DNA of 64,000 bases, taken from assembly GCF_039634785.1 (NCBI RefSeq), contig NZ_JBBIAB010000002.1, positions 186,001 to 250,000 on the forward strand, written 5' to 3'. The position numbers and the translations under genes were made by a program. Below, piece after piece: positions 1 through 7,590 of the stretch (its first letter is position 1; the number at the start of each line of letters is the position of its first letter). This DNA is from Tistrella mobilis (GTDB lineage Bacteria > Pseudomonadota > Alphaproteobacteria > Tistrellales > Tistrellaceae). Below the pieces are notes generated by a model. The model did no database searches. It saw only the letters and a program-made list of their open reading frames with translations, and was not told the origin of the DNA.

Positions 1-191
1 CGCCGGCGCGAGGGCTCGTGGACCTGGTGGAACTGGATCCGCGCGCCGCTTTTCACCGCGGCATAAAGCTTCACCGGCACCGATACCAGGGCAAGCCGCA
101 TATTGCCGGTCCAGACCGGGCGTGCCGAGGGGCGATTGGCCGCCGCCTCGCCGTCATCCTGTCGTTTCGGTTTCGCCGCCTTGCGCGCCAT
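1..191 (-). CDS. ku: Ku protein, N-terminal part (runs off the window)
   Basis: Ku binds DNA double-strand ends and recruits the ligase LigD in bacterial non-homologous end joining. The first 63 codons are visible on the minus strand. After a basic, low-complexity N-terminus (MARKAAKPKRQDDG) comes the conserved first Ku strand, WTGNMRLALVSVPVKLYAAV, followed by KSGARIQFHQVHEPS. Both are characteristic of bacterial Ku. The ATG at 191 is preceded by GAGAGG. The rest of the gene, and any ligD, lie outside the window. A stress-type promoter candidate sits 37 bases upstream, which would make end joining part of the general stress response, as known for some rhizobial ku genes. Confidence 0.9.
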   Translation of the reverse strand, partial: MARKAAKPKRQDDGEAAANRPSARPVWTGNMRLALVSVPVKLYAAVKSGARIQFHQVHEPSRR

Positions 192-227
192 GGGTCGCCT
201 CTCGTCTGCTCCGGGCCTGATTCCGTC

Positions 228-253
228 AACCCGGCCGCTGCGGCAGCGGTTCC
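228..253 (-). promoter_or_regulatory. EcfG-type (general stress) promoter candidate for ku
   Basis: Read on the minus strand: GGAAC, a 17-base spacer, then GGTT, ending 37 bases before the ku ATG. The alphaproteobacterial EcfG consensus is GGAAC-N16/17-CGTT, so the -10 differs at one base. A promoter of the same form faces the opposite way at 287-312. Confidence 0.5.
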
Positions 254-286
254 CGGACCCCCGAGACCCCGGACTCCCGAGACTCC

Positions 287-312
287 GGAACCATGGGGCG
301 GGCTGCCGGGTT
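287..312 (+). promoter_or_regulatory. EcfG-type promoter candidate for the small protein at 355
   Basis: Plus strand: GGAAC at 287-291, 17 bases, GGTT at 309-312, ending 43 bases before the ATG at 355. It diverges from the matching site in front of ku. The same one-base departure from CGTT in both sites suggests a shared sigma factor tolerant at that position. Confidence 0.5.
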
Positions 313-354
313 CGCGCTGCAAGGGTAAGACCAGCCGAAGGAGGTATCCGACCC

Positions 355-468
355 ATGTCGTTCTTCCGCAAGTTCGACGAAACCGCCATCGCCTTCCTGC
401 ACCAGGACAAGACCGCCGACGGCAAGACCAGCCGCTTCTTCAAATTCGTGCGGCGCGAGGAGGGGTGA
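355..468 (+). CDS. Small basic protein of 37 residues, unknown function
   Basis: A short ORF, MSFFRKFDETAIAFLHQDKT..., directly preceded by the strong ribosome binding site AAGGAGG at 339-345 and by a stress-type promoter candidate. It ends 3 bases before the flavodoxin-family gene at 472, so the two are probably co-transcribed. It has no signal peptide or membrane segment and is rich in Lys, Arg and Phe. I do not recognise a family. The ribosome binding site and the tight spacing are the reasons to believe it is translated. Confidence 0.6.
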   Translation: MSFFRKFDETAIAFLHQDKTADGKTSRFFKFVRREEG

Positions 469-471
469 TCC

Positions 472-1116
472 ATGGCGGGGCCGAAAACGATCCGGGCGTT
501 CGGCATCAACTGCACGCTGAAGGGCGGCGATGCCGAAAGCTCGACCGATCTGCTGCTGTCGCAATTCCTGAACCGGCTTGGCCGCGACGGGGTGGAGACG
601 GCGAGCATCCGCGCGGTCGATCACGACATCAAACCCGGCATCACCGCCGATGAAGGGCCGGGCGATGCCTGGCCGGCGATCCGCCGCCAGGTGCTGGACG
701 CACAGATCCTGGTGATCGGCACACCCATCTGGCTGGGCCAGCCCTCCAGCGTCTGCAAGCGGGTGCTGGAGCGGCTGAACGCCTTCCTGACCGAAACCGA
801 CGAGGCGGGGCGGCTGCGCTCTTACGGCCGGGCGGTGGCGCTGGTGGTGGTGGGCAATGAAGACGGCGCCCATCATGTCGCGGCCGAGGTCTATCAGGGC
901 CTGGCCGATGTCGGCTTCACCATCCCGCCCAATGCCGTGGTCTATTGGGTGGGAGAGGCGATGGGCAAGACCGACTACAAGGATCTGCCCGCCATGCCCG
1001 ACAAGATCGGCACCACCATCGATCTGGCGGCGCGCAACGTGCTGCATCTGGCCCGGCTGCTGGCCGAAAACCAGTATCCGCCCGATGGCCAGCCGGCGAA
1101 GTTCCGCGATCAGTAG
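472..1116 (+). CDS. Flavodoxin/NADPH-dependent FMN reductase family protein
   Basis: A 214-residue flavodoxin-fold protein. The N-terminal strand and phosphate-loop region (IRAFGINCTLKGGDAESSTDLLLSQFL) matches FMN reductase-type proteins, in which the phosphate loop follows the first strand. A second strand, DAQILVIGTPIWLGQPSSVCKRVLERL, is the typical flavin-ring contact region. FMN-dependent NAD(P)H oxidoreduction, for example of quinones, is likely; the substrate cannot be read. It follows the small ORF at 355-468 by three bases and probably shares its stress promoter. Confidence 0.75.
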   Translation: MAGPKTIRAFGINCTLKGGDAESSTDLLLSQFLNRLGRDGVETASIRAVDHDIKPGITADEGPGDAWPAIRRQVLDAQILVIGTPIWLGQPSSVCKRVLERLNAFLTETDEAGRLRSYGRAVALVVVGNEDGAHHVAAEVYQGLADVGFTIPPNAVVYWVGEAMGKTDYKDLPAMPDKIGTTIDLAARNVLHLARLLAENQYPPDGQPAKFRDQ

Positions 1117-1145
1117 CCGCCCCGTCGTCGGTCGTCACCCCGGCG

Positions 1146-2978
1146 CTAATAGTCGATCAGGCAGGGGCTGAACACGCCCGTCTCTTCGACATGCGCCGCC
1201 CAGCTGGCGAGCCGGCCGTCGATCAGCGCGCGCCAGCTGGCCTTTTCGCCGTCGGGGCCGGTCGCCACGCGGTCGAGCTGGGCTTCCCAGGTCTCCAGCA
1301 CCCGCCGGCCGGGCTGGGGCAGGATGCGCCAGCCGCCATCCTGCCCCCGCCCGACGTCGGTAGGGGCAATGCGAGGGAGGGGGCGGCGGATGATGTCGTC
1401 GGGCTGCAGGATGCGGTTGTTGAACAGATAGACGGTGCAGGTCTCGACCAGCGGGGCGGCGAAGACCTCCACCAGATCCGCCACCAGCCCGTCCTCTGCC
1501 GTCGCCACCTCGTGGCAGGCGCCGAAGCCGGGATGCAGGCCATGGCGGGTGGCGGCGGTGCGGATTTCGCGCGCCAGCAGCGCCGTCAGCCAGTCCAGCA
1601 CCAGATTGACCGGATCGGTCGCCCCGCGTCGCAGCCGGCGGCGCAGGGTCCAGCCATGGCCGATCAGCTGGCCCAGGGCCGGCCAGTAGACCAGGGCGGC
1701 CTCGTCCGCCACCGCCAGCAGGTCGGGCACCGTATCCGCCACCCGCAGCTTGCGCCGGATGCGCTTCAGCCGCTCGGCCGCCCCCTCGACCGATACCAGC
1801 CGCTTGCGGCGGTCCAGCCGCTTCAGCAGGGCCTGCATGTTCTGCAACCGGGCATCCACCACCAGCCGCGCCAGGGCGTGGCGGCGGGCCGGGTCCAGCA
1901 GATGGCGGGCCTGGGCCAGATGGCGCGGCGCCTGATGCATCGGCGGGGGCGCCAGCCAGGCCTGAACCCCGCCCATGCCGTCCAGCAGCGCCACCGGGAT
2001 GTCGCGCGCCAGGGCGGCCCGCAGGGTGGCGGCGGCGGCCTGCACCCCCGGCGCCAGTTCGATCCGCGAGACTGCGGCCGCCGGCCGGCTGTCCAGCCGT
2101 TCGCCGGTTTCGGCCGCCTCGACCGTGAAGGCCCGATCATCGATCCCCAGCCGGTGGCCGGGGGTCAAAAGATAAAGCGGCCGCGCCGGACCCTCGGCGC
2201 CGGGGGCCGGATCTGCCGGGCGGGGTGGCGCCATCATCCGCGCCATGATCCGCCCCAGGCGCGGGCCGGCCTGGTCCAGGCGGATCATGCGCGGCAGGTC
2301 GACATCGACATACAGCCCGTGATCGGCCAGCAGCGCCAGCATGCGGCCGCGCGCGTCCTCGGCCGCCGCGGCCCCGGTCGCCAGAACCAGGATCTCGCCG
2401 GCGGCCGGCACCAGATGCACCCCAGCAGCCGCGATCCGCGCCGCCACCGCCCCCAGATGCAGCCGGGCGAGCAGGCCCGAGACCGGCAGCCCGGGCGGAA
2501 TGCCGAGCCCATCCTCCGGATCCGCCACCGCCAGCCACATCCCGAACAGATCCACCAGCCGCGCATCCCCGCCCAGCGCCGCCAGCCGCTCGCAGAGCAG
2601 ATCATGCGGCACCAGATCGGTGACATGGGTGATGGTGCCGTCCAGCAGATGCACGGCGCCCTGCTGTCCAAGTGCCGCCAGCCGTGCCATCACCGCCGCC
2701 GGATCGCCGTCGGATGAAGGATCGGGCAGCCCCGTCGCCACCGCCGTCATCACCACCCGGTCCGCAACCGGCGCCACCACGGCGCCCCCGGCGATCAGCC
2801 ACGGCCCCGGCCGATAGGTCCCGCCCAGCAGATCGGCGGCCAGCCGCGCCAGCCGCAGATCCAGCCCGGCCTGAAACGCCGCCACCCCCTCGCCATCGCC
2901 CCCGGCCCCCAGGCCATCCCGCGATACCAGATCCCAGGCGGCCCGCAGGCGATCGGGGGTGACGAGCTGATCGAACAT
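1146..2978 (-). CDS. cas1: RT-Cas1 fusion: degenerate reverse-transcriptase-like domain plus CRISPR integrase Cas1
   Basis: 610 residues. The C-terminal part (about 265-610) is a full Cas1, the integrase that inserts spacers into CRISPR arrays: E426 in VADEAALVYW, H489 in GFGACHEVA and D501 in VADLVEVFAAPL match the catalytic Glu-His-Asp set, and ILQPDD (524-529) is a typical late motif. Residues 1-250 follow the order of group II-intron-like RTs: DGLGAGGDG and LLGGTYRPGPW, then LLDGTITHVTDLVPHD aligned to the motif with the first catalytic Asp (D113), then GIPPGLPVSGLLARLHL (159-175). The YADD box is replaced by PAAG (191-194), so reverse transcription is probably lost. There is no Cas6 domain and no cas2 next to it. 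GGGAGG precedes the ATG. Known RT-Cas1 proteins belong mostly to type III systems. Confidence 0.88.
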   Translation of the reverse strand: MFDQLVTPDRLRAAWDLVSRDGLGAGGDGEGVAAFQAGLDLRLARLAADLLGGTYRPGPWLIAGGAVVAPVADRVVMTAVATGLPDPSSDGDPAAVMARLAALGQQGAVHLLDGTITHVTDLVPHDLLCERLAALGGDARLVDLFGMWLAVADPEDGLGIPPGLPVSGLLARLHLGAVAARIAAAGVHLVPAAGEILVLATGAAAAEDARGRMLALLADHGLYVDVDLPRMIRLDQAGPRLGRIMARMMAPPRPADPAPGAEGPARPLYLLTPGHRLGIDDRAFTVEAAETGERLDSRPAAAVSRIELAPGVQAAAATLRAALARDIPVALLDGMGGVQAWLAPPPMHQAPRHLAQARHLLDPARRHALARLVVDARLQNMQALLKRLDRRKRLVSVEGAAERLKRIRRKLRVADTVPDLLAVADEAALVYWPALGQLIGHGWTLRRRLRRGATDPVNLVLDWLTALLAREIRTAATRHGLHPGFGACHEVATAEDGLVADLVEVFAAPLVETCTVYLFNNRILQPDDIIRRPLPRIAPTDVGRGQDGGWRILPQPGRRVLETWEAQLDRVATGPDGEKASWRALIDGRLASWAAHVEETGVFSPCLIDY

Positions 2979-3074
2979 GGCGGACCTCCCGGCAGCGCTG
3001 ACGACAGGCCGCGACTGTTCCGGAAAACCGGCGCGGGCGCAAGGGACGGCATGACCCGCCCCACCGCGCGCCCC

Positions 3075-3926
3075 TCAGGACTGCACGATGGTCCCGCCGT
3101 TCGGGTGCAGGACCTGGCCGCTCATGTAAGACGCCTCCTCGCTCGCCAGGAAGACATGGCAGGCCGCCACCTCGTTGGGCTGGCCGGCGCGGCCCATGGG
3201 GGCGCTGCCGCCGTGTCGGGCGACCTTGTCGGGCGGGAAGCTGGCGGGGATCAGCGGGGTCCAGATGGGGCCCGGGGCGACCGCGTTGACGCGGATCTTC
3301 CGGTCGACCAGCAGCTTGGACATCGATCGGGTGAAGGCCACGATCGCGCCGCGGGTGGAGGCATAGTCCACCATGCTGGGATAGCCCTGATAGGCGGTGA
3401 TCGAGGTGGTGTTGACGATCGCGCCGCCCTCGGGCAGATGCTCCAGCGCCGCCTTGGTCATGAAGAAATAGCCGAAGACATTGGTGCGGAAGGTCCGCTC
3501 CAGCTGTTCGGCGGCCAGATCGGTGAAATCCTTTACCTCGTGCTGTTCGGCGGCATTGTTCACCAGCACGTCCAGCCGGCCGAAGGTCTTGACCACCTCG
3601 CCCACCGCGCGGCGGCAGACCGCCTCGTCGCCGACATCGCCGGCGATGTGCATGGCCTGGCGGCCTTCGGCTTCGACCAGACGCACGGTTTCCTCGGCGT
3701 CGCGATGCTCGTTCAGATACAGAATGGCGATGTCGGCGCCCTCGCGCGCCATGCCGATCGCCACCGCCCGGCCGATGCCGCTGTCGCCGCCGGTGATCAG
3801 TGCGACCTTATCCTTCAGCCGGCCGGCGCCGGGAAATCGTGGCATGTAATCGGGGGCCGGTGACATTTCATGCTCGCGCCCCGGCTGCTGATTTTGCCTT
3901 TGGGGTGGTTGAAGATGATCCGACAT
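3075..3926 (-). CDS. SDR-family oxidoreductase (YhdF/general stress protein 39-like)
   Basis: A 283-residue classical short-chain dehydrogenase with the long hydrophilic N-terminus (PPQRQNQQPGREHEM) typical of the YhdF/GSP39 group, which reduces or oxidises sugars or alcohols with NAD(P). The cofactor loop is TGGDSGIG (45-52), NNAAEQ follows, and the catalytic Ser is S175 and Tyr Y188. The catalytic Lys of YxxxK is Arg here (R192, codon CGC), which should reduce activity unless compensated. It is monocistronic and preceded by a perfect EcfG promoter at 3967-3991, in line with a stress role. Confidence 0.85.
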   Translation of the reverse strand: MSDHLQPPQRQNQQPGREHEMSPAPDYMPRFPGAGRLKDKVALITGGDSGIGRAVAIGMAREGADIAILYLNEHRDAEETVRLVEAEGRQAMHIAGDVGDEAVCRRAVGEVVKTFGRLDVLVNNAAEQHEVKDFTDLAAEQLERTFRTNVFGYFFMTKAALEHLPEGGAIVNTTSITAYQGYPSMVDYASTRGAIVAFTRSMSKLLVDRKIRVNAVAPGPIWTPLIPASFPPDKVARHGGSAPMGRAGQPNEVAACHVFLASEEASYMSGQVLHPNGGTIVQS

Positions 3927-3966
3927 ATCCGTCCCTTTCCAGGCTCTGTTGCAGACATGTCGCGTG

Positions 3967-3991
3967 AACGCTTCCAGATATATTTGGTTCC
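3967..3991 (-). promoter_or_regulatory. EcfG (general stress response) promoter of the SDR gene
   Basis: Minus strand: GGAAC (3991-3987), 16 bases, CGTT (3970-3967), a perfect match to the EcfG consensus, ending 41 bases before the ATG at 3926. The 323-base gap 3927-4249 otherwise holds no gene. On the plus strand GGAAC at 4001 with AGTT 17 bases later is a weaker candidate facing the gene at 4250. Confidence 0.75.
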
Positions 3992-4249
3992 GGCATAGGA
4001 GGAACAGTATGCCGTCCGTTCAAGTTCCGTCTCCGCGTGCCGCGTGACGTGCGGCCGCCCGATGAATTAAACTGCAACGGAGGTTGATCCACCCGATGAC
4101 GAACGACGTAAGAAAGGTCGGGTGCCCCCAATCCGACGTCTGGCTTCCGGAGACGGCCAGGCTGGTGACTGCCGAAACCGAAGCTTCGACCGGCCGGCGC
4201 CCATGCATCATGCATCATGGCCCGAGGCTGCCTTCGGCAGGATGATCCC

Positions 4250-4579
4250 ATGACGAAGGAACACCCCCTACCCATGGCTAGCGCACATCCCGGACGTCGC
4301 ATCGACGGGACCGACCCGAAACGGCAGGCCGAGCACGACGACCGTTCGCTCGACCGGGCCCTCCAGGATCTCTACGCCGCTTATGGAGACGACACATCGC
4401 CGCCCGAGGAGCTGATGGCTCTGGCGCGCGAGGCTGCTGCGGCTCTGGTCGGCAACCCCGTCTATGACGATGCCACGCCGAAGGATGCATCATCCGAGGC
4501 ATCTTCCCACCCGGACACCCCGCCGGCCGATACCGTGCAGGGCGGCGGAAAGCGCCGATCGGACGAGCACACCTCCTGA
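4250..4579 (+). CDS. Small acidic protein, possibly NepR-like
   Basis: A 109-residue hydrophilic protein. The middle segment (RSLDRALQDLYAAYGDDTSPPEELMALAREAAAAL) loosely resembles the conserved core of NepR, the anti-sigma factor that holds EcfG, where AL..LY is followed by a Pro-containing turn and a Leu-rich helix. The similarity is weak and the tail is low-complexity. The ATG at 4250 has AGGATGA upstream; another in-frame ATG lies at 4274. No PhyR or sigma gene is adjacent, which argues against NepR; the nearest EcfG-like gene is at 16.8 kb. Treat the function as unknown. Confidence 0.5.
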   Translation: MTKEHPLPMASAHPGRRIDGTDPKRQAEHDDRSLDRALQDLYAAYGDDTSPPEELMALAREAAAALVGNPVYDDATPKDASSEASSHPDTPPADTVQGGGKRRSDEHTS

Positions 4580-4643
4580 TCCGATCCGGCACCCGCAGCG
4601 GGGTGCACCGGATGTCGTCGCCGGCCCCCGATGATGCGGGGCG

Positions 4644-5357
4644 TCAGCGGCGGCGGCAGAGATAGATCTCGTCCGCCGGACGGGACAGGATCGTGAACCC
4701 GGCGCTGCGCAGCATCGCTTCCGTGCAGGCCCGGTTCGGGATCCACCAGTTGCTGGGGTCGCCCGCATAGGCGTGCTCCACGAAATGCAGCCGCGGATAG
4801 TCGTCGCGATCAAAGATCGCGTGTTCCGAGAAGTCATGATCCGCGGCGAGTGCGCCGGCCGTTCCGGCGCCCCGCTCCAGCGACTGCACCACCAGCAGAT
4901 CCGCCGCCGCATGGGCGTGGATCAGGTCCAGCGCCAGCAGCGGGTGGCGCAGGTGGTACAGCACCCCCATGAACAGCACCAGATCGAAGCGCTCGCCCAG
5001 CCGGGGCAGGTCGTAGACCGACATCTCCCGGAACTCGATCGCGACCCCGGCGACCTCTGCCGCCAGGCGCGCCTGGGCCAGATAGCGGGGGTCGTGATCC
5101 ACCGCCAGCACCCGGGCGGCACCCTCCTGCTTCAGCCGGATCGAGAAATAGCCGGCATTGCAGCCGATATCGAGCACGTTCAGACCGCCGAGATCCGCCG
5201 GCAGGGCCGGCCGCAGCCGGTCCCACTGAAAGCCCGGATAGTCGCCGAGGAAATGGTCCGGCGCGGTGCGGATGCCATCTAGTTCCATATTGTGAAACCA
5301 TGGTCCGAGTTCGTCGATGCGGCGCCTGAGATCATGGTTCGGCTTGTGGTCTGGCAT
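4644..5357 (-). CDS. SAM-dependent methyltransferase (CmoB-like, of the type found in this glycan operon)
   Basis: A 237-residue class I methyltransferase. The SAM loop is LNVLDIGCNAGYFSIRL, followed by VLAVDHDPRYLAQAR and the post-motif LVLFMGVLYHLRHPLLALD. The N-terminus (LGPWFHNMELDGIRTAPDHFLGDYPGFQWDRL) resembles the small family I remember as TIGR04290 (Rta_06860 type), which travels with B12-radical-SAM and glycosyltransferase genes like those upstream here. The acceptor is probably a sugar or nucleotide-sugar. It lies 26 bases downstream of the topoisomerase and is probably the last gene of the operon. Confidence 0.8.
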   Translation of the reverse strand: MPDHKPNHDLRRRIDELGPWFHNMELDGIRTAPDHFLGDYPGFQWDRLRPALPADLGGLNVLDIGCNAGYFSIRLKQEGAARVLAVDHDPRYLAQARLAAEVAGVAIEFREMSVYDLPRLGERFDLVLFMGVLYHLRHPLLALDLIHAHAAADLLVVQSLERGAGTAGALAADHDFSEHAIFDRDDYPRLHFVEHAYAGDPSNWWIPNRACTEAMLRSAGFTILSRPADEIYLCRRR

Positions 5358-5383
5358 GGGTCGGGTCCGTCTGTCGTCGGGAG

Positions 5384-6400
5384 TCAGCCGCCCGCGAACA
5401 GCAGCGCCACCAGCGCCTCGGCGCGGGTCCGGCGGCCGCCGGCGCGGGCGCGGGCGTAAATGCCGGCCAGGCGGCCGGATTCGAAACTGTCGATCAGCCG
5501 CCGATGGACATAGCTGCGCCGGGCGACGGCGGGGGTATTGCCCAGCATCTCGGCCACCGCACGCATCACCTGCGCGATCTGCCGGCGCCGGCGGGCGACC
5601 GATCGGGCGGGATCGGTGGCGGCAAGCGCCGCACCGGCGGCGGCGGTGGCGGAGAGGGTGCGGAAATCCTTGGCGGTGACCGGGGTTTCAGCCGGCCCTC
5701 GGCCGCGGGCGATCTCGGCCAGATAGGCGTTCACATCGGCCGCGGTCACCGTGTGCGGCCGGCCGTTGCCATCCGGATACTGGAACAGCCGCGTGCCCTT
5801 CAGCCCCGTCAGGCGGGTGAGGGCGGCGGCGAGATCGGCATCGTCCAGGGTGCAGGCGATCGCCCGGCCGCTCTTGCCGCGGAAATCCAGCGCCACCGCG
5901 CTTTCCGAGATCGACACCTGGCGCTTCAGCAGGGTGGCGGCGCCGCGGCTGCGGCCGGACTGAACATAGTCCTCGCAGCCGATCCGGATATGGGTGAGGT
6001 CGATCACCCGCACGATCGCGGCCAGCGCGCCGTCGCGGGTCCGGCCTGCCTGTTCCAGATCGCGCGCCACCCGGGCGCGGATGCGGCCGATCGCGCGGGC
6101 CAGCGTCGCCAGCCGGTCGATCTTGTCGCGCTCGCGGACCTGTTCCCAATCAGCATGATAGCGGTATTGCAGCCGCCCGGCGCGATCGCGGCCCGTGGCC
6201 TGAAGATGGGCGCGCGGGTCGGCCGCGATCCGGACCTCACGATAATCGGGCGGGATCGCCAGCGCCTTGATCCGGTCGATTTCGGCCGGGTCGGTGATCC
6301 GCCGTCCATCGCCGTCCAGATAGACGAAGCCGCGCCCGGCGCGCCTGCGGCGGATCGGCAGGGCATCGGCCGCGGCGCGGTGCAGCCCGGCAGCGCGCAT
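5384..6400 (-). CDS. DNA topoisomerase IB (eukaryotic/poxvirus type)
   Basis: A type IB topoisomerase relaxes supercoils through a 3'-phosphotyrosine intermediate. Visible family marks are RRRRAGRGFVYLDGDG near the N-terminus, IPPDYREVRI, QYRYHADWEQVRERDK, the active-site block SGRSRGAATLLKRQVS, GRPHTVTAADVNAYL, TAKDFRTLSATA, and the C-terminal ARRSYVHRRLIDSF with the nucleophilic Tyr. The start is set at the ATG at 6400, giving MRAAGLHR as in relatives. A TTG overlapping the stop of the upstream epimerase would add about 20 residues. Its position inside a sugar operon is odd and could be chance co-transcription. Confidence 0.88.
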   Translation of the reverse strand: MRAAGLHRAAADALPIRRRRAGRGFVYLDGDGRRITDPAEIDRIKALAIPPDYREVRIAADPRAHLQATGRDRAGRLQYRYHADWEQVRERDKIDRLATLARAIGRIRARVARDLEQAGRTRDGALAAIVRVIDLTHIRIGCEDYVQSGRSRGAATLLKRQVSISESAVALDFRGKSGRAIACTLDDADLAAALTRLTGLKGTRLFQYPDGNGRPHTVTAADVNAYLAEIARGRGPAETPVTAKDFRTLSATAAAGAALAATDPARSVARRRRQIAQVMRAVAEMLGNTPAVARRSYVHRRLIDSFESGRLAGIYARARAGGRRTRAEALVALLFAGG

Positions 6401-6456
6401 CCGCGCCGCCCGCCGCCGCTTGCGCCCGTGGGCGGGCGGTGCGCCGTCCTCGCGGC

Positions 6457-7590
6457 TCAATGTTCCGGCGCCGCCAGGCCCAGAGAGATCGCGGCCCCGC
6501 CGGCCGGCTCGCGCCGCCGGGCCGCGGCACCGCGCAGCTCTGCCGCGGGCTTCGCCACCAGCCGGCCCTCTTCGGCCAGCAGCTCGGCGAACCAATCGAT
6601 GGTGGCGGCAAGCCCGGTGCGCAGGGGCACCCGGGGTTCCCAGTCCAGCAGCCGGCGGGCCAGGGCGATATCGGGGCGCCGGCGGCGGGGATCGTCGGCC
6701 GGCAGCGGATCATGGGTGGTGCGGATCTGCCGGCCGGTCAGCCGGCCGATCATTTCGGCCATCTCCAGGATCGAATATTCTTCCGGATTGCCCAGATTGA
6801 CCGGGGTCTCGGGGCGCTGCCCGACCTCGATCAGCCGCACCAGCCCCTCGACCAGATCGTCGACATAGCAGAACGACCGGGTCTGACGGCCCGAGCCGTA
6901 GATGGTGAGCTTCTGCCCGGTCAGCGCCTGGGCCACGAAGTTCGACACGATCCGCCCGTCATCCAGCCGCATGCGCGGGCCATAGGTGTTGAACACCCGC
7001 GCCACCCGGACATCGGTGCCGTACTGGCGGACGAAGTCGTAGCACAGCGCCTCGGCCATGCGCTTGCCTTCGTCATAGCAGGCGCGGGGCCCGGTGGTGT
7101 TGACGCAGCCGCGATAGCTTTCGGGCTGGGGATGCACCTCCGGGTCGCCATAGATTTCCGAGGTCGAGGTCATGACGAAGCGGGCATCGGCCTGGGTCGC
7201 CAGTTCCAGAAGGTTCAGCGTGCCGACCACGCTGGTGGTGGCGGTGCGGATCGGCTGGTCCTGGTAATGCGGCGGCGAGGCCGGGCAGGCCAGATTCCAG
7301 ACCTGCGCCAGGCCCGCGATCCCGGGCAGCGGCCGGCGGATGTCGTGCTCCATGAACACGAAATCCGGATGATCGGCCAGGTGGGCCAGGTTGCGGGCAA
7401 GCCCGGTGTGGAAGTCGTCGATCCCATAGACCCGCCAGCCGTCGTCGATCAGCCGGGTGGAGAGATGCGAGCCGAGGAAGCCGGCGGCACCGGCGACCAG
7501 GGCCACCGGCCGGTTCGGCCGCGGCCCGCGGCGGTTGGTCTGCGGGGTGGGGCCGTTCATGGGGCGATGATCAGGCAGGTGAATGCGCAT
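6457..7590 (-). CDS. NAD-dependent epimerase/dehydratase, UDP-glucuronate decarboxylase-like
   Basis: A 377-residue extended SDR. Residues 34-40 (GAAGFLG) bind NAD, STSEIYGDP carries the catalytic Ser region and ACYDEGKRMAE carries the YxxxK pair. RVARVFNTYGPRMRLDDGRIVSNFVAQAL is the hallmark of the UXS group, which decarboxylates UDP-glucuronate to UDP-xylose. The ATG at 7590 with GGAG upstream overlaps the end of the glycosyltransferase gene by 20 bases; M11 is an alternative start. It would supply a nucleotide-sugar to the four glycosyltransferases encoded upstream. About 45 residues at the C-terminus extend beyond the family core and are Ala/Arg-rich. Confidence 0.85.
   Translation of the reverse strand: MRIHLPDHRPMNGPTPQTNRRGPRPNRPVALVAGAAGFLGSHLSTRLIDDGWRVYGIDDFHTGLARNLAHLADHPDFVFMEHDIRRPLPGIAGLAQVWNLACPASPPHYQDQPIRTATTSVVGTLNLLELATQADARFVMTSTSEIYGDPEVHPQPESYRGCVNTTGPRACYDEGKRMAEALCYDFVRQYGTDVRVARVFNTYGPRMRLDDGRIVSNFVAQALTGQKLTIYGSGRQTRSFCYVDDLVEGLVRLIEVGQRPETPVNLGNPEEYSILEMAEMIGRLTGRQIRTTHDPLPADDPRRRRPDIALARRLLDWEPRVPLRTGLAATIDWFAELLAEEGRLVAKPAAELRGAAARRREPAGGAAISLGLAAPEH

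Noticed and set aside
18-653. Plus-strand ORF over the window start
   Set aside because: It crosses the antisense of ku, the promoter region and the well-started genes at 355 and 472; it has no domain.
1146-2978. A plain group II intron reverse transcriptase
   Set aside because: There is no YADD, no intron RNA domains V/VI nearby, and the C-terminal 340 residues are a complete Cas1.
4001-4026. A third EcfG promoter facing the gene at 4250
   Set aside because: The -10 is AGTT and the ATG is 224 bases away, unlike the 37-43 bases of the three better sites; kept only as a remark.
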